Of a stretch of DNA of 64,000 bases, positions 22,735 through 33,960 are shown piece after piece. This DNA is from Symbiodinium sp. CCMP2592 (Eukaryota > Sar > Dinophyceae > Suessiales > Symbiodiniaceae), in NCBI GenBank assembly GCA_905221615.1, contig CAJNDT010006015.1, positions 98,922 to 162,921 of the forward strand, in the 5' to 3' direction. Numbering within the stretch: position 1 is the first letter of the stretch; each line of letters opens with the position of its first letter. The translations under genes and the position numbers were made by a program. A model generated the notes under the pieces. That model was not told the origin of the DNA. It saw nothing but the letters and a program-made list of their open reading frames with translations, and ran no database searches.

Positions 22735-24110
22735 TGCTAGATTATTTGAAAGTCTGCAGCTTTGAGACTTACTTCGGATCCAACCTCGCGAAGGACTTCT
22801 ACCGAGCGACTGGAAGAAGCATGGGAAGCGAAATGTTTATGCTTTGGTTCGCTGCTGGCCCAAGCCACCAGAGTCCCAAAGGCTTCTTGGATTCCGTGCA
22901 GCTTCTGTGCCTGGTTCAATTTCCGTTTTTGGCGCGCCAGGCGCGAGAAAGGGCATAATTCAGCATATTGGCAAGCTTATTTCTGTCGAGTGATGGTTCA
23001 TATCTCAGCACAAAGACTGGCATGTATCCCAGATGAAGCTGTTTGTTTGACATGGCCTACGCAATGCAATACGCTCGGGGGCTTGTGCAAGTGCCTACCA
23101 CACTCTGAACGATGAATTTGGTGCTTGGCAGGTCTACTTAGCTTGCATCTTTCCCGTGAAGTATCGTGAAGCCACGTTTTCTCCCCCGACCTCTGCCATC
23201 CATGTTTCTGGAGCAGCCCTGACGCTGATGCGCAGGCTGTGCGTGCTTTCGACTGCTCTGCCAGATGCTTGCTACTTGAATGCCTGAAGCCCAGGCTCGG
23301 ACAAGATTTCGATGTGACGTACTACACTCGGATTGCGAAGCTTGCTCAGCAAGGAGTGCAAAGGACCTGACGATTCACTGCTCAGATTCTCGTGCAAAGA
23401 CAGCATTTTTATCCAAGGGATGCCACCTTGGACCCTGTCTGGGATGAGACTTTCGAGTTTGACTTCGACTGGCCGTGCGACTGGAGACCACAAAAAGAGC
23501 CGCCACCAGCCCGTGTGAGTTGCTTGACCGAACAGTTCTTCCGGATTGAACCTTGGGGACGGAGTATAGCTACAATGTGATATGGCATGTCTTTCATGCC
23601 AGGTGGCACGGAACATCAGCTGCTAAGGCAAATGACCATATGATACATGAACGCAAATATGCACATAATCACAAGTATAGATACAGACAGAAACATACAT
23701 TCAGATAAAGTCAAGTGAATAATGAGGCATATACACATACACACAGTTATACACACACATACACATAGTTGCCCACATATGTAGGTATGTACGTATGTAT
23801 GTGCGCATGTATGTATGTAGGTACGTAGGTATGCATGTATGTATGTATGTATCTTAAAACATGGAAGAGGGAACGATCGTGCGTTAAAGGAGCAGCAGTC
23901 GGCGGCCCTCAGCAAGTCGTTTGCAATCTGATCTGCCTGAATTCCAGGTACACGCTTTCAAGATTCGCCGGCTTTGAGGATTTTGCATCGATGCCACTGC
24001 ATGTCTTTGGCAATGCGATCCATTTAACGCATGTAGCTTCGGTCACATGACTTTGCTCGGCTGCGAAGGAGAGCAAACTCGGTGAACTCTGCGGCATCAT
24101 CATCGCTGCG
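22735..24110 (+). CDS. C2-domain exon(s) of an unresolved gene
   Basis: The clearest part is about 23384-23520, which reads QRQHFYPRDATLDPVW then DETFEFDFDWPCDW. This is the signature of the first half of a C2 domain (T-L-D/N-P-V-W-x-E-x-F-x-F). C2 domains bind phospholipids, often with Ca2+. An adjacent stretch at 23334-23395 in another frame (LLSKECKGPDDSLLRF) resembles the strand just before it (L..K...G..D....F), suggesting an intron or frame change between the two. Further coding-like pieces are at 22790-22960 and 23950-24030 (YTLSRFAGFEDFASM), of unknown family. The last Kv exon, 2.4 kb upstream, ends with a C2 second-half-like motif, so a link to the channel gene cannot be excluded. 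Gene limits are not resolved. Confidence 0.5.
23628..23860. repeat. ACAT/GTAT microsatellite
   Basis: Impure ACAT-, ACAC- and GTAT-type tetranucleotide repeats cover this stretch. The palindromic mix (ACATAC... then GTATGT...) could fold back on itself. It separates the C2-like exon from the next coding-like piece and is presumably intronic or intergenic. Confidence 0.75.
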
Positions 24111-24339
24111 GAAATCCCGGTCACAGGCCTCTGCCATGTAGTACATAAGTGCAGCTCAACAGACCAAATGCATTGACACTACACCAGCCGGTACCATCGA
24201 CACATGTTGTGACGCTGCAGGTCTTTGCTTCCAGAACCAGCACCATCGCTGAGGCATCGTTCCGGCATGGGTTGGAGAGCAGGGCAATAGGCACAAAGAG
24301 CCAAGCATAGGAATCTCCGACATTGTGTGCAGGAGACGC

Positions 24340-24965
24340 AGGACTTGCGCGAAGAGCTTCCGGGGACTCCAGCCATGTGGCAGGTAGTGGAAAAGCAGGC
24401 AGCAGAGCTGAGGCAATTGCGGCAGGAGGTGCCTCAGCTGCGGTCGGCGTGGTGGAGAAATTATGAGAAATTCAGCAGTAAATTGTAGCCAGTTGGCAGG
24501 TTGGGACTTTATCACGAGCGATGGGAGATCTTCTTCCGCTTCTGCAAGGAATATCTGGTCAGCAAGACGTTGGCGTCAGCACCGCTGCAGCCGATTTCCG
24601 GGAGGGTGGCACCGGCAACTCGGCAAAGCCTCAAGTGTTGCAGCATCGTTGCTTGGCAGCTTGTGAAATTCTGTTCTCAGCCGGGATGCGCTGTCGGAGC
24701 TACAGACCAGGCTCCAGACCAGGCTCAAGACCAGCTTCACGGTCATCGTCGCGACCGGGCTCCAGGTCAGGATCTATATGCGCGAGTCCGCCCCCTGCGG
24801 CATTCTTTGCGTGCCCGACCACTCCACTTGTTGCGCCTCCAGTTCTGGACGAACGGACTGTGCCTCAGAGTTTCCCAAGTCAAAGCTGAAATTGCAATAC
24901 TCACGGCAGGATTCGCTGCGACTCACGCAGATATAACGGTGCTAGGGACCACAGCCAGCTTCTAG
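24340..24965 (+). CDS. Putative coiled-coil exon followed by Ser/Arg/Pro-rich segment
   Basis: No family recognised. The stretch 24351-24455 reads as a coiled coil (QVVEKQAAELRQLRQEV) after a short Pro-containing leader. About 24505-24560 gives WEIFFRFCKEYLVSKT in another frame. In a third frame, 24700-24780 encodes a striking RPGSRPGSRPASRSSSRPGS run from a 12-bp direct repeat (CCAGGCTCCAGA type). These may be successive exons of one protein with an SR-rich linker, or the last may be a non-coding repeat. Start, stop and splice sites were not resolved. Confidence 0.3.
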
Positions 24966-25104
24966 CAATACTGCGTGCAGTGGAGCTAATTTCATTTTTG
25001 TGCGGATTATGCCAGCTGCTGCTATTGCTGCTGCAGCTACCACTATGGACAATGACATTTCATCACTGGTTTTCGTCGCAATGCTAGTTGACAGTAGTTG
25101 ACTA

Positions 25105-25145
25105 ATGGCAGGAGCAGGAGCAGAAGGAGGAGGAGCAGGAGAGGA
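25105..25145. repeat. GGAGCA/GGAGGA repeat
   Basis: Short imperfect GGAGCAGGAGCAGAAGGAGGAGGAGCAGG-type array. A CTAC tetranucleotide run follows at about 25524-25554. Neither lies in a supported gene. The region from 24966 to 25960 otherwise shows no recognisable coding sequence. Confidence 0.65.
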
Positions 25146-25523
25146 GCAGGAGGAGGCTTCGCCCACGGCGTTTGCCCAGACTTGCGTCCATGGCCCAGCG
25201 TTGTGGGTTCGCAGCATCCTGGCCCAACATGGCCCAATCATAATGACGTGCAGGTCTAATGTGTGGCATCCTGGCCCAACCATAACTTGTTCAATGCATT
25301 GTGAGTTCACAGCATCCACCACACTCACATTTGTGAGCGTCCACTTCTCGCTGGAGCACTGAGGGCTTGAAAAGATAGCTCCTGCTGCAATGGCGTATCA
25401 GCTCTTTTACCGCTGGAGAAACGCGAAATTGGGCCAAGCGCGTTTGTCCCTCGCACTTTCTGTTTCCCCATGGAGCTGCCACAGGCTTCTTGGGTGACGC
25501 ATAACTGCTACGATTGCTCCTGC

Positions 25524-25554
25524 TACCTACCTACCTACCTACCTACCTACCTAC
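25524..25554. repeat. CTAC tetranucleotide microsatellite
   Basis: Seven or so consecutive CTAC units. It sits in sequence without a supported gene. Confidence 0.85.
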
Positions 25555-25960
25555 ATGCAGCACCACGACCCCAACTAGACTTGTCACTTCGACGACGACG
25601 ACGGCTACGAATTAGACCACGAGCTTGACGGCCATCTAAGTTCCAGTAGCGTAAGTGTCTTGTATTTCTTCGCTGTAGCACAGGACAACGAGCATGTTTT
25701 TGTAGAGCAACACGAGCATCGCCATCGCCGCCACCGCCACGAGCTCGCCCTTCCGCCTCCACCGATGTGGGTGATGGTACATACGGTCACTGGAGTAAGG
25801 TTTTAACAGTGGGTAGCATGCCACAAGGTGCTTCTCTTCCGTGCAGTGCAGCCAACCTACAAGTCTTAATTTTAACGCTACGCCGCCCGCCTCGGCTCTG
25901 TAGCGGCAGGGCGAGGCGGCAGTGGATGTTGTATACAGCATGCTAAGCGGGAGTGTCGGG

Positions 25961-26314
25961 GAGGGGGGGAGCCGGACAAGGGGTGGCAAATGAGCGCAAA
26001 AAACGGGTGTCCCCAAACATTTGGACTGCAGGGAGGAGGATTAGGTGGAGGGTACCTGAGGTAACCACCAAGACGCCTGGGCCTGTAACCGAGCCATGCC
26101 GCCCGGAGCAAGAAAAAACAACACAGAAAGAGCCTGAAAAGAAAGACAGGCAGTGGATTGACGACGCAAAAGCCAAAGCGGGGGCGAGGAAGACGAAACG
26201 AGGGCGGGGAGAAGAAGTGGGAGCAGGAAAGAGGGAAGAAAAAAGGGGGGAGGGAAGCGGGGGCGAGGAAGGGGGGAAACGAGGGCGGGGAGAAGAAGTG
26301 GGTGGGGGGGGTGG

Positions 26315-26354
<40 letters not shown>

Positions 26355-26634
26355 GGGGGGGGGGGGGGGGGGGGGGGGGGAGGGGGGGGGGGGGGGGGAG
26401 GGGGAGGGGGGGGGGGGGGGAGGGGGGAGGGGGAGGGGGGGGCACGGTGGAGGAAAAAAAGAGGGGGAGGAGGCCTGGGAGGGGGCGGGTAGGCAAATCA
26501 AAGAAAATGAGGGGAGGCCGGGCAAGGGGGTGGCAAACGAGCGCAAAAACAGGGTGTCCCCAAACATTTGGACTGCAGGGAGGAGGATTAGGTGGAGGGT
26601 ACCTGAGGTAACCACCAAAACGCCTGGGCCTGTG
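25961..26634. repeat. Direct-repeat pair of about 125 bp flanking a poly-G region
   Basis: Copy 1 (about 25961-26086) and copy 2 (about 26510-26633) are nearly identical: both run from GGGGAGCCGG/GGGGAGGCCGG through GTGTCCCCAAACATTTGGAC and GGTGGAGGGTACCTGAGGTAACC to CGCCTGGGCCTGT, with only a handful of differences. Between them a second, roughly 45-bp duplication (26177-26222 and 26255-26304, GCGGGGGCGAGGAAG...GGGGAGAAGAAGTGGG) leads into the poly-G tract. The layout looks like nested tandem duplication, possibly by slippage or unequal exchange. LTR-like use is unlikely because no element-type ends or coding sequence are present. The long Pro-rich - strand and Gly-rich + strand frames here are repeat artefacts. 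Confidence 0.8.
26302..26442. repeat. Near-pure poly-G tract
   Basis: About 140 bases that are almost all G on the + strand, broken only by isolated A, T or GA. The longest pure runs are 36 G (26318-26353), 26 G (26355-26380) and 17 G (26382-26398). Such DNA would form G-quadruplexes and is prone to polymerase slippage, so the exact length may be an assembly approximation. All long open frames through it are compositional. Confidence 0.9.
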
Positions 26635-26639
26635 GCCTC

Positions 26640-28430
26640 GGCGGATTCTTGCCTCATCGTCCTCCAAGGGAATGGAGTATCTCATCAATTGGGGGTGCGG
26701 TACTTGCCGCTGCTGCTGTTGCAGATGTTGACAAGTCGCTCAATGGGATGGAAGCCTACGACGATGAAGGCCAGACCCCAAAAACGTTGCTGCTCAGCTG
26801 CAACGTCAAGAAGGCGGTTGTTGGGCTCGTGCAGCCAATTTTTGCGACGTTTGGGATAGAAAGGCTCGGCTGCAGAGAAAAGTAGGCACCCGACCGGGAT
26901 CGATATTGGCAACTCTGTTCCGTTAGCCGACTTTGTCAAGGCGACTTCCTGGATGTCCTGAGGCGACTGATACCGCGGACTGCTAGATCAATTTCCGAGC
27001 CTCACAAAGGTTCCCACACATATCAAAACATGAAAAACAACCTTGTGAAATGAGGGATCTGTCCAACACCTATCCTAACTACACTCACGACTTCATTTGC
27101 AAATTGCATCTCATAGCTGACCAACAGCTTAGCCCCGCGTTTCACGGATTCTATGTGGGGATTCAAAATCTCCCCTGGTTAGACCGAAGACCGATCTGTT
27201 ACCTGAACGAAAGCAAGGGATCCGCACCGGGAAGCCCGGCCATGTAGACTCGCACATGCACAGTTTGACGGACCTCTGCTGTTCAGAGTACCACTTCGCA
27301 CTTTGGTGCGGGGCTCGGGTCTGTTGAAGAAGTCCGATTTCCCTGCTCCACAGGAATGCTGACTGGAGGCCTACTACCTCCGAGAGTCAACCAAAGTTGT
27401 TGTGTCCAGCAGGCTCCTCCCTTTCCAAGAAAGGAGAGTTGCGCGATGCAGGTAGCGAAGGCCTGCGGCTCCGTTGGATATGTATCGCCTGCCGCGATGC
27501 CTGGTACTTTACTGGTGGCATTTGGTCATCATACAGTCACATCCACGGCCCAGTAATCGAACAGTCCCAGCAAAAGAGCCGTGTCACGATGTCATTCTGG
27601 CGCAGGCTGCCCCTGGATATGAATATTTCATCAAAACTGAACCCTGGGACAGCTTTGCTGTGCCACGGCAGTGCTGCAGGCACACAGGCAATCAGAGGCA
27701 GTCCGACCAACCCCGATGCAAGAAAACAAAACAGTCTGAGCCTTGCGCTTCTGGGATTATTTGCCTGAAGATAGTTGGTAGTTTTTGCGAAACAGCGGAC
27801 CCTATATAGTAGCATCCTCATAATAAGGACCCCAAAATAAGGTACCCTTGTCGGTTCTGCTGCCCCATAGCAGGCAGAGCGACGATCGGCAGGACACGAA
27901 GAGGTCCTTGGTGTGCGCTGAGCCAAGTGGCTGCCCGCTCCATTCTGCGAGACCAGACCAGGGTCCGAAAGTGTAGTGGTTTTCATGAAGAGAGCACCTT
28001 GTGGAGATCCGCTGTAAGACGTCCCAGGTTGGGGCAAGGTGTGCAACAGCTGCGTTCAGAACAGGCTGGAGCTCTGCAGCCAGGGCTGCACTTCTTGCAC
28101 TTGCCCATTGCTGGAACCGGTTGGAAATCTTGTCTGCGGAGGCGAGACACGCCAGTGAGCTAACAGAGAACTGCCGCGTAGCGATCTTGGTTTCCTCTGG
28201 GTTCTGAAAAGGTGTGTATCAGCAGCAACAGCAGCGTTGCAGCAGCTCCCTGCATGTATTCGTGCTGAATACTGAGACGGAGCAAAGACGTGTGCGCCGC
28301 GCCGCCAGGGAGTCTTCGAATGTCAGCAGCTTGGAGGTGTCGCGCCTTGTGGCACTGCGAGGTCAGAGCATCAACGACTCGCATGCCCAGCCGCATCCCA
28401 GCATCTGGAATGCCTGAATTATTCTTGTGC
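26640..28430. other. Unassigned region with a few coding-like stretches
   Basis: No domain recognised. Protein-like + strand stretches are about 27600-27690 (LAQAAPGYEYFIKTEPWDSF), which follows normal codon-like composition, and about 28035-28150 in either of two frames. They may be exons of the putative coiled-coil gene on either side. The short CATAATAAGGACCCC segment at about 27815-27845 is AT-rich and repetitive-looking, but no partner copy was found. Confidence 0.25.
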
Positions 28431-28435
28431 CCCGG

Positions 28436-28507
28436 CTGAGAAATCAGGCACCTCGAGCAGCAGCAGCATCTGGAGAGGTTAGAAAGTCGCATGGACACGG
28501 CCATTCA
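28436..28507 (+). CDS. Coiled-coil exon of an unknown gene
   Basis: The frame reads EIRHLEQQQHLERLESRMDT followed by AIQ, ending at CAG. This is a strongly helical, heptad-compatible stretch, preceded and followed by stops in the same frame, so it would be an internal exon. It may belong with the coiled-coil pieces near 24.35 kb. No family can be named. Confidence 0.35.
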
Positions 28508-28879
28508 GGTGCTTCGATGTGTTTCTGTTCGAAGCGCCTGCTTCTCTTTGTGGATAGCTGGGTGACACGCAGGCCCTAACTTTCGAGTGCCAGACGTTGC
28601 ACAAATCCTTGCCGCGGATAATGCATTCCTCGGTACGTTTCTCAGTCATGTCTGGAGAGAGACAGCCTATAGGCGGTGTACGAGCCTAATCCTCGACACC
28701 AGAAACAGGCGTCCGATTTGCTGGGTGCCGAAGGACGCATTGGCGGGAAGGCGACGGCGAGGTTTGAGACTGGATGCTATCAGTTTTCATGAGGAGATTC
28801 GTCGGGGCGCATGCGGTCCACTTCTGTGCGAGACGAAGCACGGCCTCGACGAGGTTGTTGAATTGCATGGGTTAACTTT

Positions 28880-29335
28880 ATCAGCAATCCATCGGCTGTG
28901 TCGCCGCTAGGGGCATTGAAGCCATCCTCTTCCTTTCTCAGTGCCGAAGAAGGACCTGCGAATGGGATGCTTGCAGAAAGGCTGCCTCGAGGTTCTCGCG
29001 CTGCGCAGTGTCCCGCTTCGTCAGGAGATGCATCTGGGCGGGTGCGGTCCTCCAGCAAGGGCCTAAGGACTGCTTTGGTTTTGACGGCTGCGAGAGCTTC
29101 GAAAGAGTTGAAAGCCAGGCCTTCCGCCTTATCCCCCTCAGGAGCCAGCCTCTCAGACCCGACAGCCCGAGACCATCCGAGACCTGATTTTTCCATCCAA
29201 GGTTGCGTCGCGTCAGGACCGCATCCAAGACCGAGGAGCCAGCACCAATCTCAGAGGCCAGGCAGATTCGATGTCTGTTTCCGACCACAGCACAAGTGCT
29301 ACTGCTACTCGTGAGGCTGCATGCCACGGCCACCA
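28880..29335 (+). CDS. Hypothetical Ser/Arg/Pro-rich open frame
   Basis: The frame 28898-29314 stays open for 138 codons and reads as a low-complexity Ser-, Arg- and Pro-rich protein segment (for example SGDASGRVRSSSKG). The opposite strand is also open over most of it. There is no domain or splice evidence. Lower-complexity linkers are common in dinoflagellate proteins, but this could equally be GC-rich non-coding sequence. Confidence 0.2.
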
Positions 29336-29337
29336 CA

Positions 29338-29530
29338 GCCACCATGGCCAAACTCACCGCCCCCCGAGTCACCACAGTCATCACAGCCACCACACCCACA
29401 GCACTCACAGCACTCACAACAGTCACAACGCCCACAGCACTCACAACACCCACAACAATCACAACACTCACAGCACTCATCACCCGCACCAAACTCACCA
29501 AGCTCACCACAGTCACACTCACCCAAACTA
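29338..29530. repeat. CACAAC/CACAGC-type tandem repeat array
   Basis: Imperfect 9-bp units of the form CACAACACT, CACAGCACT and CACAACACC are repeated for about 190 bases. On the + strand the three frames read His/Ser/Thr/Asn-rich, Thr/Ala/Leu-rich or Pro/Gln/Ser-rich; none resembles a known family. The strong strand asymmetry (C and A on +) is notable. It could be a coding low-complexity linker or a minisatellite. Confidence 0.8.
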
Positions 29531-29989
29531 CGGGATCCCAGCACCTCCCCAACCACCTCCCCAGCATGCCTGGACGTCTGCGGCTCAATGCAAACTGGGC
29601 CCTTCGTGCGCTGCAACTTTACGCATGTTTTGCACATCTCCATTGAGGCACTTGGCGACACCGCTGCCGCCACCAGGCCCCGGAGCACCAGGCACCCGCC
29701 CCGGCCCCAGGCGTGGGCTCACGAACGCGCCCGGCCCTGCAGGCCCCGCCACGTGGCCCAGCGTTGCGGCCCTTCCAAGGCAGATCCCGACAAACTGTGC
29801 CTGGGCCTACGTGCTGTGAGTTTAAAGTTTGAGATGAGTTGGCAGGCAGTTGCCGGGTGGCCTGGCTCCTGATGCCCAGCTTCGCACCCAGCGTTGCAGA
29901 TGGCAATGCTCACCGCCGAGATGGGGATTTCCACGGAGGTGCCACCATCCGGACCCGGACGTGATGAAGCGTTTAGAGGCTTCTAGCTC

Positions 29990-30480
29990 AGCGACAGCGA
30001 AGACACGTATGCAGCGGTGTGCTTCGGCTCAGGCCCTGGAATGCCGCTTCAGAGAAGATCGAAGAGGCCGGACAGCATCTGGTCAGAGCAGGAGGTGTTC
30101 AGAATTCGCGTCAGAACTCAGGCCACGAGTCTCCAACTTCGCCGAGGAGTCCTGGCACTGCACCACTTGAGGTGCACGAAGTCATTCAGCCCACATTCTG
30201 TGCATGGCTGCTTTGCTTCAAAGGCTTCGCTGCCAGAGTCGGGGAGGCCCCGCGGGAGTTACAAAGGTTCTGTGCGGCAAGGGCAAGCTGCAACATGCAT
30301 GGCGCATGGCAGTTGCACGCAAAGAGAGGCTTGTCAAGCATCTCTTGAAGTGGACGAGCCGGTGCAGACACCCACACTGTTCTCTCATGTTCGGCAAAGC
30401 TTAAAGAATCGTGGCGTCTGCATTCACAAGAAATCTTCTCGGTCAGTCGGCTCACAGGGCATGTAGATAGCTCTGCTTTC
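29990..30480 (+). CDS. Hypothetical coding-like frame upstream of IFT54
   Basis: The frame from 30019 to 30348 gives a natural-looking sequence with a helical start (SEKIEEAGQHLV), a Ser/Pro linker (SGHESPTSPRSPGTAP) and a Cys/Phe-rich end. Two other frames are open over the same bases. It ends about 245 bases before the IFT54 start codon. No family recognised; it could be the last part of the preceding gene. Confidence 0.3.
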
Positions 30481-30594
30481 AGCAGCGGTCTGTGAGCGCC
30501 GGGCAACCCGCATCAGGACGCAGCACCTGACGGAAACGTCAGAACTTCACGAGTCGAGTCAAAAGCACTCTGTCAGGAGGAAGGCTCGGCGGCC

Positions 30595-32668
30595 ATGACA
30601 GAAGAGTATGTCGTGGCTACTCAACAGACCATCGGTACTCTAATTACCAAGCCAAAGATGGCTGACAAGTACCTCAAGAAGCCGCCATTCAGGCTGGGAG
30701 CATCAAGACTCAAGACGAACAAGAGTGGCAAAGTGTTAGTTCTGAGTACAGACCTGCCGCAGGTTTCTTCATGACCTCGTCATGGAAGTTACGCGAGCCA
30801 CAAGTTTCGCGCAAGGGCTCTACAATACAGAGGAGAGCGATGCAGAGCAGCTGAAAGAGAAAGGTGCAAAGCTGGACTTCCTAAACAAGGCGATCAGCGC
30901 GACATGCTTCGCCTTAGGAGAATCAATTGACGTCTCTGCACCTCGTTTCAAGATGTAGTCTAGAGTCTGGAAGTTGAACATTGCACAGCTGACAAGTTTT
31001 GTCTAGCATGTACAGTCTGCAGCCGAGGCAAGCAAGATTGTAGCCGGATTGGAGCCAGAAAAGACGAATGCTTGGCTTGTGAAGCTCCATCAAGCTGCCA
31101 CGACCTGCGTCGGTGAGAAGTCTGATGCAGCGGTGCAACGCGTGCTGAGCGGCGACCTCATCGGTGCAGCAAAGGAGAAGAAGAAGAAGCCGAAGGAAGA
31201 GGGAGCCCCTCCGCCTCCGCCGGACGGTGGCGGCGCCGAGGAAGCCCCTGCAGCACCTTCAGCACCTCCCGCAGATGATGAGGCCAAGAAGGAGGAGGAG
31301 CGAAAACGGCGAGCAGAGAAGAAAAAGAGGGAGGAGGAAAGAAAGCGCAAAGAGGCCGAGGCAGCGGCAGCCGCTGAGCAGCCGCCCGCCCCGGAGCCGC
31401 CAGCCCCTCCGCAAGACGATGCCGAAGAGGAAAGGAAGAAGGAAGAGAAACGCCGGAAGGAGGAAGAGCGCAGGCGTCGCAAGGAAGAGGAGAAACGGCG
31501 AGCTCAGGACCACACTGTGCAGAGCACCTACTCTTACTGTAGATTTGCCAGGTGCCACGTTTGCGTTGAAGTGCAAATGACCGGATGGTCTCGACCATAT
31601 GGAAGTAGCAGGTAGAGTCACGTGGGTCAATTGAAGCCGGATGAAGAACGTGTTTGGAGAACGATAGGCCTCCAGCACCATAGATGAAGCTGAGTGAAAC
31701 ATGCTCAAGCAATGCTTGCCGCACGTTGACAGGAAGAAGAGCAGCGGCGTCAAGAAGAAGCAGCCGCGGAAGCTGCCCGTGAGGATGAGCGGCGTGCAGA
31801 AGAGGCACAAGCGGCCATGGCACAAGCGGGTATGGCAGATGAGGGCTTGCAGGATGCCCCACCTGCTCCCCCGGGAGCCCTCTCAGAAGGTCCTGCTTCA
31901 GGGCCAGACGAGATCGCTCAGCGAGCACAGGAGATGCTCGCTCAACAGAGAGCTGCCGACAATGGCCGGCCGCGCACTGCCGGCAGAAAGCCTCCGAAGG
32001 TTACCTCCAAGGTGACCACCACGGAACAGTCCACCGCTCCAGCCAATGTGCCAGCCCCTGTGGTGATTGCCGAGGGCACCGGCGCGGAGGATGAAGAAGA
32101 CATGTTTGAGGCGGGTGGCCCTCCACCAGGGGCTCCACCGCCGCCACCGCCTCCAGCAGATGATGGAGGTCAGCACGGTGCCCTGGTCAGCGACCTCCTG
32201 GCGGAGAAGCGGAAAGAAGAGGAGCGAGAACGGCTGAAAAAGGAAGAGGAGGAAACACGCGAGGAGTTTGATGACGGCTCCAAGGGCATCAAGATGAAGC
32301 TCCGCCGGAAGAAAGACACAGGTAGCGCCATCGTCGAAGTGGATCCGGTTAAGCTCGGCGAAGCCATACAGAGCTTGTGCCAAGCAGCAAATCCACTTGG
32401 CAAGTCCATCGATCTGGTGCACCAGGACATAGCCAACATGGGGAAGGAGCTTGACCATTGGAAGCAGGAGTACCGTGAGTCAAGCGAAGCCTACGGCCAG
32501 CAGCTGAAGATGACAGAGGATCTTTTGCAGCCGCTTTACCAGAAGATCGCGGAGTTAGATGACAAGATTGCGGAGCAGCAGGCGAAAATCCGCAACAGTA
32601 GATCCCGTATTTCCAAGAACGACTTGAAGATACAGCAGCTTCTGGAGTCTGTGGTGATGGTGAGATAG
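30595..32668 (+). CDS. IFT54: Intraflagellar transport protein IFT54 (TRAF3IP1/MIP-T3 family)
   Basis: Four exons give a protein of about 565-570 residues. Exon 1 (30595-30692) starts MTEEYVVATQQTIGTLI and ends KKPPF; exon 2 (30763 to about 30937) continues RFLHDLVMEVTRATSFAQGL. Together these form the N-terminal CH-like microtubule/tubulin-binding domain (LxKPPFRxLHDxxxE). Exon 3 (from about 31016 to 31507) has the conserved KIVAGLEPEKTN motif, then Lys/Glu-rich and polyproline linkers. Exon 4 (31733-32668) ends with the C-terminal coiled coil used to bind IFT20 (SLCQAANPLGKSIDLVHQD onward). IFT54 is an IFT-B subunit needed to build flagella. Introns: 30693-30762 GC-AG, 31508-31732 GA-AG (RRAQ|EEEQRRQ joins in phase). 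The exon 2/3 border is less certain; a GC donor at 30938 is the best fit. The start is well placed for the family. Confidence 0.93.
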
Positions 32669-33867
32669 CTTCCGGGCAAGATGTTGTACAGATCAAGTTG
32701 CCGCAGCTCCAGTTCTCATCTTGAAATTGATACCATCGCAGCACGCAGCCTCGTAGCAACCTAGAACGCTTTGCCGGCAGGCTGTCTAAAGAAGATGCAT
32801 GCTGACCGTGCAACTTGTCACCCTGGCTGCAGACTGCCAACTCCACTGGCGTTGCTTCTGCGTAACTTGTGCACGCTGCTGCCCCTCGACAGTAGTGGAG
32901 AATTTGAGACTGGACTGAGCATGCAACAAAAAGTCGTGCGGCAATAACACTGCAGTAAGGGTTGGTCGGCGAGAGGTATGAGGGACATCAGTGGAGCAAT
33001 TGCGGCAGATGCCCACACGGCAGCCTGCAACGAAACATCACAGACGTAATGAACTGGAGCGTCAGGACGACTGTTGTCGACGTGCAAGCTGGGCGGAAGC
33101 CTCAACGGGCAAGCGAAACGTGTTTGCACCATGGTCCATGGTGGGTGATACTCCAAGTCTGTCCTCGGAATCCCTAAAAGCCTGACCCAGGCGTGGGCTG
33201 CTTCCGCCTGCTGGTCTCACTGTTGAGTTTGCCCCCCGGCATGTGACGTGTCGTGCTCCGGAGGGTGACCCTTTGTATCAAGGGAGGATCACGAGCCACA
33301 GAGCGCTGAAGCGAAGCAGGCCGATGCTCCTGGGCCAGCACAACGGGCTGAGTGCAGTGTCTCAGGCTCATGCCCCAGAGTTTCACTCATTGACTCGCTG
33401 ATAGCCTAGTCATGATCACGCACTACATCGAGCCAGCGCCATGCAGCTCTGCATTTGGAGAAGAGCTGCCAGTGGCTGTCTTACTATGATGCGACTATGA
33501 CAAACCATACCATGTCGCACAGTAGTCAGTGATGGATGGTATTGGTGCCGAAACAGCAGCGTCGACAGTGCCAGGTGAGTGCTAGCTGCTAGTACGCTCT
33601 GGTAGGTAAAACAGCTGGCCGGCTGCAAAGAGTTCGTCCACAATTTCTGATATCGTCCGCACGCCCAACTTTTAAGGAAGAAGCTTCTTTCTCCTTACCA
33701 CTGTTTTTTTGCGTTCAGTAGCTTGGTATCCCGGATAGACTCGCGTGAGCCGATACACGGCATCCAGACGAACGGCGTCGGTGTTGTTCTCGAACAGCGG
33801 CGATGATGTTCCCGAACTGATCCGTACTGAAACGACCTTGTACACGTCTGCATGCGGTCTCTCTCCG

Positions 33868-33960
<93 letters not shown>

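Noticed and set aside
25878-26657. 259-codon Pro-rich frame on the - strand and 233-codon Gly-rich frames on the + strand
   Set aside because: They are read from the poly-G tract and its flanking duplications; any frame stays open there, and there is no domain.
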